Shown: positions 38,750-47,072 of the stretch, in pieces
Numbering within the stretch: the stretch's first letter is position 1
Layout of the letters: every line of letters starts with the position of its first letter
Assembly: GCA_019359035.1 (NCBI GenBank)
Contig: JAHHIC010000074.1
Location: 358,774-422,773, forward strand
DNA: 64,000 nt
From: Scytonematopsis contorta HA4267-MV1
GTDB lineage: Bacteria > Cyanobacteriota > Cyanobacteriia > Cyanobacteriales > Nostocaceae
Reading direction: 5' to 3'
Notes under the pieces: model-generated
What the model was told of the DNA's origin: nothing
What the model saw: only the letters and a program-made list of their open reading frames with translations
Databases searched by the model: none
Made by a program: the position numbers and the translations under genes

Positions 38750-38922
38750 TTACTCAAACGCTCTTCGGCTTCATTTTGTCTTCTTGTGGGGTGGGTGTCA
38801 GCCACTTCTAAACCCCGACGCACTTTTTCAATGACATACAAATGATATTGGACATCTTCTATTGAACAATCATCGGGTAACTGACTCAATAAAGATTGAA
38901 TTTTAGCTTTTGTGGTAGTCAT
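38734..38922 (-). CDS. Antitoxin of the ParE-type pair
   Basis: A 62-aa protein upstream of and overlapping the toxin gene. Pattern: an N-terminal helical region (KIQSLLSQLPDDCSIEDVQYHLYVIEKVRRGLE) and a C-terminal toxin-binding segment (EAEERLSKWLIK), as in short cyanobacterial antitoxins paired with ParE-like toxins. No obvious DNA-binding domain is visible. The order antitoxin then toxin and the 16-bp overlap are standard. ATG at 38922. Confidence 0.82.
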   Translation of the reverse strand: MTTTKAKIQSLLSQLPDDCSIEDVQYHLYVIEKVRRGLEVADTHPTRRQNEAEERLSKWLIK

Positions 38923-38999
38923 AGAGTTGTTTTTAGCGAAATTTATATGAGACTTTTTTTGGGTGGATATAATTTGACCACCCTAATATCTCATTGTCG

Positions 39000-40841
39000 C
39001 TAAAAGTTGGCGAAATTGCTAATAGCTTTTTCCATTTTTTCTATAACTTCTTCCACTTGCATAGAACCCAATTCCCCGCTTGCACGAGTACGGATGCTCA
39101 AAGAACTAGTTTCTAATTCTTTTGCTCCTACTACTGCCATAACGGGTATTTTATCCTTTTCGGCGTTGCGGATTAGTTTTCCAAGGCGGTCGCCTTTGGT
39201 GTCAACTTCAGCACGGATGCCGACAGCTTGCATTTTTACCATTACATTGTGGGCAAAGTCAACATGTGCTTCTGTAACTGGTAGTAACCTGACTTGCACA
39301 GGCGCGAGCCATAATGGAAAGTCTCCGGCGTACTCCTCAATTAATATACCAATTAACCGTTCCAAAGAACCAAAAGGGGCACGATGTAACATTACAGGAC
39401 GTTGACGGACACCAAGTTCATCAACAAACTCCAAATCAAATCTTTCGGGTAAATTATAATCTACCTGAACGGTTCCTAACTGCCATTCCCGCTCTAGAGC
39501 ATCCTGAAAAATAAAATCTAGCTTTGGTCCGTAAAATGCAGCTTCTCCAATGCCTTCAAAATGGTCCATACCTAATTGCTCGACGGCACGACGAATAGCA
39601 CCCTGAGCTTTTTCCCAAGCTTCATCAGAACCGATGTACTTATCAGACTCAGGGTCACGGAAACTGAGACGAGCTTTAAAATTCTTTAGCTGCAACTTTT
39701 GGAAAACAGACAGTATCAAATCTACCACATTGAGGAATTCACTGTCCAATTGTTCGGGAGTTACAAATAAGTGGGAATCGTCTACAGTGAAACCCCTGAC
39801 CCTAGTTAACCCACCCAATTCTCCAGATTGTTCATAGCGATACACTGTGCCAAATTCAGCAAGACGCATCGGTAATTCCTTGTAAGAACGTAACTCGCTC
39901 TTATATATCTGGATATGAAAAGGACAATTCATCGGCTTCATGACAAAGCCTTCTTCCTTCTCTGCTTTTTCCTGATTGTCTGCCATCAGGGGGAACATAT
40001 CTTCCTTATATTTCTGCCAATGTCCAGAGGTCTTAAATAAATCAACTCTGGCAATATGAGGAGTAACAACAGGTAAATAACCGCGCTTGAGCTGTTCTTG
40101 CTTAAGAAAATCTTCCAAAAGGCTTCTGAGCAAAGTACCTTTAGGCGTCCATAACGGTAAACCCGGTCCCACTAGGTCAGAGAATATAAATAAACCTAAT
40201 TCCTTACCTAACCTACGGTGGTCGCGTCGCTGAGCTTCTTCTTTACGTCGTTTATACTCCGCTAATTGTTCGGGAGTTTCCCAAGCGGTAGCATAAATAC
40301 GTTGTAGCTGCGCTTTATTTTCGTCACCACGCCAATAGGCACCAGCAACACTTTCTAATTCAATTGCCTTAGGGTTTAATTGGCTAGTGTTGTCCAAGTG
40401 GGGACCAGCACACAAATCCCACCATTTATCTCCCAAATGGTAGATTGTAATTGGCTCCTCTTTAATGTCACCCAAAATTTCTAACTTATATGGCTCTTTA
40501 ATATCCTCAATCCGACGTTGGGCTTCTTCCCGACTTACAACCTCCTTAACAACGGCTAATTTTTGGTTGATAATCTTTATCATTTCCTTGTAAATATTTT
40601 TCAAATCCTTTTCGCTAAAGGGTTCAGGATTATCAAAATCGTAATAAAAGCCGTTTTCTATCCACGGTCCAATTGTGACTTGCGCCTTGGGAAACAGCTT
40701 TTGTACCGCCATAGCCATTACATGGGAAGCGGTATGACGAATCTTTTTAAGGCTAAGAGACTCGCTAGTCTTGGGTAAATATATCTTCTCGGCTTCGACA
40801 GGTTGATTATCCGAGGTCTTTGGCGTTTGCTGTTGCACCAT
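39000..40841 (-). CDS. thrS: Threonyl-tRNA synthetase (short form without TGS domain)
   Basis: Class II synthetase charging tRNA-Thr. The 613-aa protein lacks the N-terminal TGS domain: after about 30 residues it goes straight into the editing domain, whose HTASH (36-40) and CAGPH (144-148) zinc-like motifs are intact, so mischarged Ser-tRNA should be cleared. The catalytic core is complete, with MKPMNCPFHIQIYK (zinc Cys), motif 2 as RYEQSGELGGLTRVRGFTVDD, and motif 3 as LHRAPFGSLERLIG, followed by the anticodon-binding domain. Some cyanobacteria carry two thrS copies; the second, if any, is not in the window. ATG at 40841. Confidence 0.94.
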   Translation of the reverse strand: MVQQQTPKTSDNQPVEAEKIYLPKTSESLSLKKIRHTASHVMAMAVQKLFPKAQVTIGPWIENGFYYDFDNPEPFSEKDLKNIYKEMIKIINQKLAVVKEVVSREEAQRRIEDIKEPYKLEILGDIKEEPITIYHLGDKWWDLCAGPHLDNTSQLNPKAIELESVAGAYWRGDENKAQLQRIYATAWETPEQLAEYKRRKEEAQRRDHRRLGKELGLFIFSDLVGPGLPLWTPKGTLLRSLLEDFLKQEQLKRGYLPVVTPHIARVDLFKTSGHWQKYKEDMFPLMADNQEKAEKEEGFVMKPMNCPFHIQIYKSELRSYKELPMRLAEFGTVYRYEQSGELGGLTRVRGFTVDDSHLFVTPEQLDSEFLNVVDLILSVFQKLQLKNFKARLSFRDPESDKYIGSDEAWEKAQGAIRRAVEQLGMDHFEGIGEAAFYGPKLDFIFQDALEREWQLGTVQVDYNLPERFDLEFVDELGVRQRPVMLHRAPFGSLERLIGILIEEYAGDFPLWLAPVQVRLLPVTEAHVDFAHNVMVKMQAVGIRAEVDTKGDRLGKLIRNAEKDKIPVMAVVGAKELETSSLSIRTRASGELGSMQVEEVIEKMEKAISNFANF

Positions 40842-41125
40842 TGGCGAAGTAACTGCTTCCTAATTGTATTTATTTACGATGACTGCATCTATATTAGCGA
40901 CCTAGCGCCGCTGATAACAGTAAAAGTAGCTTTCTCATACTTTTTCTAGATTTTTCTGAGAATTGCCACGGTCTTGACAAAAGTGTTTTGTTACAGCAGT
41001 CACGCAATTGTAACGACTGTGACAGATTTTTGACAATTTTCTATTTCAGAGAGATAATGAGAATATGTAAAGATTCGTAAATAGCGTTAATATTAGTAGG
41101 AAATTTGGAAATATGCTTGTCAATT

Positions 41126-41443
41126 ATGAGAGACTCGAATTTACCTGAGCCAGAGTTGCTTAAGACAGTTTTGCAACCCTTGCTAGAAGATTTCCAGTAT
41201 TGGTTTGCGCGTTCTGTGGACTTGCTGGAGAAAGAACAGCTTTCATTTATGAGCCTGGAAGCAAAATCGGAGTTATTGGCACGAGTCAAAAATGCTCAGG
41301 AGGAAGTAAACACCGCTAAAATGATGTTTTCTGCGACAGAAGGACAAGTTGGTATAGAGATGGAAACTCTGATGCCCTGGCATCAACTAGTTACGGAGTG
41401 CTGGAAAGTAGGAATGCGTTTTCGTCAAACACGAGAAGCCTGA
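41126..41443 (+). CDS. DUF2605 domain protein
   Basis: A 105-aa soluble, mostly helical protein of the cyanobacterial DUF2605 family, function unknown. The ATG at 41126 is used; an upstream TTG at 41105 is in frame. Sequence features: LPEPELLKTVLQPLLEDFQYWFARS and VKNAQEEVNTAKMMFSATEGQVGIE. In cyanobacteria this family commonly precedes a DUF2973 gene, as here, so the pair is likely functionally linked. Confidence 0.85.
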   Translation: MRDSNLPEPELLKTVLQPLLEDFQYWFARSVDLLEKEQLSFMSLEAKSELLARVKNAQEEVNTAKMMFSATEGQVGIEMETLMPWHQLVTECWKVGMRFRQTREA

Positions 41444-41787
41444 AGGGTTCAACTACCATGCCTTCCTGATTTTAAGGACTTTCTTGCTCGGCTTAATCAA
41501 TACTTGTGACAGATTACATAGTGGTTACAAAGGAATATCGACTCAAAACTACAAATTTCTTAATCTTTCCGTCATTTTTTTACTTAGCAAAAAAATGTAA
41601 CTTATGTTACTTTAAAAATACTAGAATTGGAAAAATTGCCTGCTATCAATACAAGCATACTGAATAAGCCTGAAGATGTCTAAAATCGTCCGCGACAGAG
41701 TTGCGGACATTAGCGTCGATAAATTTCAGAATTGCGAGCGACGAAAAACTTTTTTATTAAAAACTACCTGTCCTGGAGGAAATCACG
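41444..41787. promoter_or_regulatory. Gap and leader before the DUF2973 gene with a hairpin
   Basis: About 340 bp without a gene. At 41688-41708 a 9-bp stem (GTCCGCGAC/GTTGCGGAC, loop AGA) lies about 80 bp upstream of the DUF2973 start, followed by an AT-rich stretch and the TGGAGGA ribosome site. It may be a leader structure; the exact promoter was not assigned. Confidence 0.45.
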
Positions 41788-42114
41788 ATGTTACATCTTT
41801 TATATATCCTAGCTTTCACCGTTCTAGCTTGTATAGCAGTAGCAAATTTAATCCGTAATCTAGTAATGTTCAGCTTTGATAGAGAGCGTAGCTATCCTGG
41901 TTCAAACTCCAATGGGAATCAAGGTAATTATCCCTATGCTTCATCAAGAAGAAGCCAGTACGCACCTCATCCAGAATTATTAGATAACGCTGGTAACATC
42001 ATCAAAGAACCACTATTAGTAATGCGTTCGATTAACGTAGAAGACGCTCGTCAACAACTAGACGCACTCTACGAAGCTTCTCCAGCACAAAAAATTGAGA
42101 AGGAAGGGGAGTAA
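41788..42114 (+). CDS. DUF2973 domain membrane protein
   Basis: A 108-aa cyanobacterial protein with one N-terminal membrane helix (LLYILAFTVLACIAVANLIRNL) and a soluble C-terminus containing HPELLDNAGNIIKEPLLVMRS and DARQQLDALYEASP, the DUF2973 signature. GGAGG precedes the ATG at 41788 by about 8 nt. It follows the DUF2605 gene, as in other cyanobacteria. Function unknown; the helix places it in the plasma or thylakoid membrane. Confidence 0.85.
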   Translation: MLHLLYILAFTVLACIAVANLIRNLVMFSFDRERSYPGSNSNGNQGNYPYASSRRSQYAPHPELLDNAGNIIKEPLLVMRSINVEDARQQLDALYEASPAQKIEKEGE

Positions 42115-42333
42115 ACAATTCAAAATTCGAAATTCAAAATTAGGGATTTGGGAATGGGGATAGGGAGTAAGAAATAAGGAAATAAATCTTAGCCTCTATT
42201 TCCAAATTAAAATTTTGTAGACCTTTGGTTTTCCCGTAATCCGCAGGATTTCCGAAGGGTAGGGTCGGAGTGAATTTTGTTCACGAAGTGGAGCGGAGCG
42301 CTCCTGTTTGAATTTTGAATTTTGAATTGTTAC
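42115..42333. repeat. Convergent gap with short repeats
   Basis: Between the DUF2973 and glucosidase 3' ends are TTCAAAATTC units near 42118-42142, the complementary TTTGAATTTTGAATTTTG at 42306-42327, and a CACGAAGTGGAGCGGAGCGC palindromic segment at about 42281-42302 of the GC-rich interspersed family. The outer repeats can pair. No gene. Confidence 0.6.
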
Positions 42334-44649
42334 TCACGCTTCAATTACAACGCGAAGGTTACCTCGTTTTTTGGCAACTCGACAAGCTGTTGTGCTTCCA
42401 GAACGCTCAAATTCCAAATCTAGGATGGTTGGTCCGACGCGCAGGTTGTGTAAAGATAATCTATTTATCGACTCTGGTAATGCGGGGTCGATAATTCTTA
42501 GATAATTATTGGGTGCGTCGGGTACTAAATTGACCATCATCTGAATTAACTGGAATACGCTACCTGTAGCCCAAGCTTGGGGTGTACAAGCAACTGGATA
42601 CAGAACGGGGGCGTTATCTCCGTTACGTTCGTATCCACAAAATAGTTCGGGTGGACGCTGGTAAGGTTGTACGTTGGTCATATCGAATAATGCTTGGTAA
42701 ACTTCCAAAGCTTGGTCGATTAACCCTAGTGAACGTAAACCCATTGCGATGAGAGAATTGTCATGAGGCCACACTGAGCCTACGTGATAACCCATAGGAT
42801 TATAAGCTGGGGATAAACTACTTAAAGTTCTGATGCCCCAACCATTAAACATATCCGGCGCTCTTAAACGTTCAGCTACATTATAAGCTTTTTCTGGGCT
42901 AAAAATACCTAAGTGTAAACAATGACCTGGGTTAGAGGTAATACTGTCTACGTGTTTACCATCACCGTCTAAGGCTAAAGCGCAAAAGTCTTGGTCTTCC
43001 ATCCAAAAGTCTCGATTAAAGCGAGCTTTGAGATTTTTTGCTTCTTCTTGCCATCTGTCTGCTAAATCCAAGCGCTTTTTCATTCTGGCAATTTCCGTCA
43101 GACGCATCTTGGCACAGTAAACGTATCCTTGGACTTCGCATAAGGCAATGGAACCGTTAGCTAACTCGCCTTTACGGTCTACGATACAATCACCTGAGTC
43201 TTTCCAACCTTGGTTTGCAAGACCGCGTTTTGATTTACGTTGGTAACTAAGGTAACCTGTTTCTTTCATGTTGCGGTCAATCCACTCCATAGCTGCTAGA
43301 GCATTTGGCCACAAAATTTCTAAAGTTTCTTTGTCGTATGTCCAAGCGTAATACTCTGCATAAAGCATCAACCATAACGGAGTCGCATCAATAGTTCCGT
43401 AGTAAGGTGTATGAGGAACTTCTTGACACCGGGCTAATTCGCCTAAGCGTAATTCGTGCAGCATTTTACCCGGTTCTTCATCCCGCCATTCATCTTCAGT
43501 TTTACCTTGATACTTAGCTAAAAGCATCAAAGTTTCTTTAGCTATTTGTGGATTTAGCATCAAAGTTTGGGATGCAGTAATTATTGAATCTCGTCCAAAC
43601 AATGTGGAAAACCACGGAACTCCAGCTGATACTGTTTTATGCTTACCAAAAGACTGACGGAGTAAATACATATCCTGCTCAGCCCGCTCAATCATTGTGT
43701 TGAAATTACTTTTATCCCCGTGAATACGAGTAATTTGTTGTACCCAATGTTGCTCTTCCATTGTCTCAGCAGCTTTGGCTTGCACCAAAGTTACAGGAGC
43801 ACTAACGGTGGAAGTGGATTTGTTATTGGTTAATAAATTCAATCGATAACCCAACTTTTGGGTCTCGTGAGAAGCTAATTCTAACTGCCAAATAGCGGTA
43901 TAGCCTTTGAAATGGTCTGGTAAGCGATGTTGGAAACTAAAACGAGACTCCATGACTAAGCCATCCAGTCCTTGATATGCCATTGTCAAAGAGTCTTTTG
44001 TTGGTGGTTCTTGCTGTATTTGTGCTGCAATGTCACCATGAGAATTTCCATTTTCATCTTCCTCTGGGGTTGCTCCGACTGATGAACCAACTGATGGAGC
44101 AACCAAGCGTAACAACCTACCCCGTCTTTGCCTATCAAAACCTCGAACTTCAAATAAATCAGCAAAATCCGCATCTAAACTCAAACTGAGTTCAAATTTC
44201 ATGGATGTTGTGCTGTAGTTAGAAATTTCTATTTCTTCAAATAATGCCCCATTCAGGACTAGTTCTCTACGAATACCGATAGTGTCTGACTTGAGACGGT
44301 CGTCTATTTTTGGGTTAGTACACAAAACAGAGACTGAAAATCCTTTGTCAGCAGTACTTGATAGTAATACTGGGGAGCGTCCTTCAATTTGTAATTCCAG
44401 ACGGCTCAAAAATCGAGTATCAGAACAAAATAGCCCCATACTAGGGTTACCATCACCAAGGGAACAACCAGAAATATTCCCCAAGGTGTCGGTCACTAAA
44501 AATAAGTCATCATCTTTAACTGTTAATGTAGCTTGTGCCCGTTCGCTTAATACGCAAGGCCACTCAGGAATAGGGATTTGTTCAGCAGGAACAAATGTTT
44601 TACCATCCAGCACAATCTTTTCCGGGGTCATTAGGGTATCCGGTGTCAT
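42334..44649 (-). CDS. Amylo-alpha-1,6-glucosidase / glycogen debranching-like enzyme
   Basis: A 771-aa glycoside hydrolase-like protein. An N-terminal glycogen-debranching-type domain (about 10-280, LFLVTDTLGNISGC; GLFCSDTRFLSRLEL) is followed by an (alpha/alpha)6 barrel typical of GH15/GH63/GDE C-terminal domains, with GVPWFSTLFGRDSIITASQTL, the NQGWKDSGDCIVDRKGE segment holding candidate acid residues, and YHVGSVWPHDNSLIAMG. The family is usually annotated amylo-alpha-1,6-glucosidase; true substrate in cyanobacteria is uncertain (glycogen branches or another glucoside). ATG at 44649, with a second at 44631. Single gene, long gap upstream. Confidence 0.87.
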   Translation of the reverse strand: MTPDTLMTPEKIVLDGKTFVPAEQIPIPEWPCVLSERAQATLTVKDDDLFLVTDTLGNISGCSLGDGNPSMGLFCSDTRFLSRLELQIEGRSPVLLSSTADKGFSVSVLCTNPKIDDRLKSDTIGIRRELVLNGALFEEIEISNYSTTSMKFELSLSLDADFADLFEVRGFDRQRRGRLLRLVAPSVGSSVGATPEEDENGNSHGDIAAQIQQEPPTKDSLTMAYQGLDGLVMESRFSFQHRLPDHFKGYTAIWQLELASHETQKLGYRLNLLTNNKSTSTVSAPVTLVQAKAAETMEEQHWVQQITRIHGDKSNFNTMIERAEQDMYLLRQSFGKHKTVSAGVPWFSTLFGRDSIITASQTLMLNPQIAKETLMLLAKYQGKTEDEWRDEEPGKMLHELRLGELARCQEVPHTPYYGTIDATPLWLMLYAEYYAWTYDKETLEILWPNALAAMEWIDRNMKETGYLSYQRKSKRGLANQGWKDSGDCIVDRKGELANGSIALCEVQGYVYCAKMRLTEIARMKKRLDLADRWQEEAKNLKARFNRDFWMEDQDFCALALDGDGKHVDSITSNPGHCLHLGIFSPEKAYNVAERLRAPDMFNGWGIRTLSSLSPAYNPMGYHVGSVWPHDNSLIAMGLRSLGLIDQALEVYQALFDMTNVQPYQRPPELFCGYERNGDNAPVLYPVACTPQAWATGSVFQLIQMMVNLVPDAPNNYLRIIDPALPESINRLSLHNLRVGPTILDLEFERSGSTTACRVAKKRGNLRVVIEA

Positions 44650-45310
44650 TAGCCAAACTTCCGTTTATAGGACAATATGTTCGAGGTTGTATCAACGTCA
44701 ACAGGAAAAAAGACGCTTTTTATAATTTATTTGAGCCATTATTTCAGACATTGAGTAAAAATAATACCCAGATACAGCAGTCAGAACGTAATATCATCAA
44801 ATCTTTAAATTTATATATTTTTTTTCAGTGTTATAAACGTTCATTCTGCCCTAAAAATTTTAGATTATCGCCTTGGTGATTATGTCTCAAAGCTAGTGAC
44901 AATAGGGAATACAAGAATAATGGTTAAATTATTTCTATGTATAGAGAATAACTCCGCTGGTGTCTGGTTAATTAATTTTGACCTATATAATCTTATCTAT
45001 TTTTAGATTTTTTACTGAGTCTTATCGAACATTATTAAATTATTAGAAAATTTAATTTCAACCCTTATAAGAAAAATTTATTGTTTTTAGAGTCAAGTAA
45101 ATTACAAGTTATAAATTAATGCCTCGTTAAATTATATACCGCGATTAAACATTATGAACTTTTGTACAAAAAATTTCCTACACTGAAATCAATGTATTTA
45201 TTTTAACGTTTGATGCTCACCATAAACAGTAACCAAGTGTTACCCAACTAGTCCATCTCCAACAGTCAACAGCCAACAGTCAACAGCCAACAACCAACAG
45301 CCAACAGCCA
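44650..45310. other. Long AT-rich gap upstream of the IscB locus
   Basis: About 660 bp with no convincing gene; open frames here merely overlap the start of the glucosidase gene. At 45257-45310 are CAACAGT/CAACAGC short repeats. The left end of the IscB element probably lies close to the end of this stretch. Confidence 0.55.
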
Positions 45311-45329
45311 AGCAAGTTCAAGAATCTTT

Positions 45330-45730
45330 ACATAATGAGAGGATTTCCCTAACGTGGGAGACCGTTGTAATTTGTACAATGCAAATGTGAGTTGGTTCTT
45401 GTCCAAAATAGGGGGTAGTTAACAAAACGGAGTAATCCGTAGTCAATCTATCGTGAAAGGAGAAATTTGAGTAACGATTAGGCTATCCCAGACTCTTCCC
45501 TTGAGCAAGGAAGTCCCTTAAAAAAGGATTACGTTATCTTTAAAGCGTTCAAGTTCGTACCTTGAAATGTCGGACAGCTTTTAAGTCCAGCCAGTTTCAA
45601 GCTCTATAATTTAGCAGTTAAACAGGTGAAATTGACTAGTTTAAGCCAGTGCTGCTGAAAAAGTACCGAAAGATAACAATGTCGAGGCAAACAATACTAA
45701 TTTATTGGTGACCCGCAAGGTGAGGCAGAA
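45330..45730 (+). ncRNA. Putative omegaRNA of the IscB system
   Basis: About 400 nt without an ORF lie directly upstream of the IscB start, on the same strand and of the size expected for an IscB omegaRNA, which in known systems is encoded just 5' of iscB and runs up to the start codon. Several hairpins are visible: CGGA-GTAA-TCCG near 45438, CTTCCCTTG/CAAGGAAG at about 45496-45514 (one bulged C), TTCAAG/CTTGAA near 45547-45565, GGAC/GTCC near 45571-45588. The region is purine-rich, unlike neighbouring gaps, and ends in GGTGAGGCAGAA before the ATG. The guide would be the approximately 16 nt at its 5' end; the exact 5' boundary is not defined by this sequence alone. Confidence 0.7.
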
Positions 45731-47005
45731 ATGCAAACAAATTACGTATTTTTAATTGATACTAACAAAAACCCTCTAAATCCAGTTCATCCAGCACGTG
45801 CCAGAGAGCTACTAAGAAAGGATAAAGCTAATGTTTTTAGGATGTATCCTTTTACTTTAATACTTAAAACCGCAATTGAGAATCCAACTTTAAAAGCGGT
45901 TGAATTAAAAATAGACCCAGGGTCGAAATTTACTGGTTTAGCATTACTTCAAAAGGGTGAGATAATTTGGAAAGCAAATTTAGAACATCGTGGAGATGAA
46001 ATTAAAGATGATTTAAGGAAACGTGCGGGAGTAAGACGTAGTAGGAGAGCAAGAAAAACTCGTTATCGTCAACCGAGATTTTTAAATAGAAAACGCTCTG
46101 CTCGTTGGTTACCCCCGAGTTTGAAGCATCGTGTATCTACTACTGTTACTTGGGTTAATAGGCTAATTAAGTTTGTACCAATAACTTCGATAGCAATGGA
46201 ATTAGTCAGGTTTGATACTCAAAAATTACAAAATTCAGAAATTGACGGAGTCGAGTATCAACAAGGAGAATTATTGGGTTATGAAGTGAGAGAGTATCTA
46301 CTGGAGAAATGGGGTAGAGAATGTGCTTATTGTGGTAAACCAGGGTCAAATATTCGTAAATTAGAAGTTGAGCATATCATTCCAAAATCTAAAGGAGGAA
46401 GTGATAGAGTTAGTAATTTGACTATAGCCTGTAATTGTTGTAATCAGAAAAAATCTGATAATTTGATAGAGTTATTTCTCAAAAAGAAACCAGAATTGAT
46501 TCAAAAAATTAAAGACCAAGCTAAAGCACCGTTAAAAGATGCAGCTTGTATTAATTCAACTAGGTGGGCATTGTTTACTTGTTTAAAGGATAAAGGGTTG
46601 CCATTAGAAACAGCAACGGGAGGTCAAACTAAGTTTAATCGAATTAAAAATGGGTTTGATAAAGACCATTGTATAGACGCAGCTTGTGTTGGAACAAGTG
46701 GATTTGGTATAAAATCAAAAACCGAACAACCCTTATTAATCAAATGTTCTGGGCTTTCTAGCAGACAATTAACAAGAAATGATAAGTATGGTTTTCCTTG
46801 TACGAAAGCAAGAACTCGTTACGAGCACAAATGGCAAACAGGAGACATTGCTTCATATGTGGATGGAACTGTCGGACGTGTAGTAGTACAAAGCTCTAAT
46901 AGACTAGAAATTAGAATCGGTAAAATCAGAATTTCTGGTAAACTTAACAAATTTAATAAGCTACATAGAAAAGATGGGTATAACTACTCATTGAAAACTG
47001 CTTAA
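45731..47005 (+). CDS. iscB: IscB RNA-guided HNH/RuvC endonuclease (OMEGA)
   Basis: IscB, the transposon-associated ancestor of Cas9, 424 aa. Domains in order: PLMP domain (about 1-55, FLIDTNKNPLNPVHPARARELL); RuvC-I with Asp62 (ELKIDPGSKFTGLA); Arg-rich bridge helix (KRAGVRRSRRARKTRYRQPR, 98-117); RuvC-II with Glu157 (SIAMELVRF); an inserted HNH domain with CAYC (198-201), VEHIIPKSKGG including His215, and CNCCNQKK (234-241); RuvC-III with DHCIDAA (312-318); and a C-terminal target-adjacent-motif-binding domain. All catalytic residues are present. ATG at 45731, right after the putative omegaRNA. No TnpA transposase is nearby, so the element is probably non-autonomous. Guided DNA cleavage is known for the family and inferred here. 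Confidence 0.93.
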   Translation: MQTNYVFLIDTNKNPLNPVHPARARELLRKDKANVFRMYPFTLILKTAIENPTLKAVELKIDPGSKFTGLALLQKGEIIWKANLEHRGDEIKDDLRKRAGVRRSRRARKTRYRQPRFLNRKRSARWLPPSLKHRVSTTVTWVNRLIKFVPITSIAMELVRFDTQKLQNSEIDGVEYQQGELLGYEVREYLLEKWGRECAYCGKPGSNIRKLEVEHIIPKSKGGSDRVSNLTIACNCCNQKKSDNLIELFLKKKPELIQKIKDQAKAPLKDAACINSTRWALFTCLKDKGLPLETATGGQTKFNRIKNGFDKDHCIDAACVGTSGFGIKSKTEQPLLIKCSGLSSRQLTRNDKYGFPCTKARTRYEHKWQTGDIASYVDGTVGRVVVQSSNRLEIRIGKIRISGKLNKFNKLHRKDGYNYSLKTA

Positions 47006-47072
47006 GACCGCTACGGATACAAAGACTACTATTTTTGAGATTAGATGCATAGACTTATCTTTAACGATATAC

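Noticed and set aside
44595..44879. 94-aa plus-strand frame at the glucosidase start
   Set aside because: It overlaps the opposite-strand gene start, has no family resemblance and no ribosome site.
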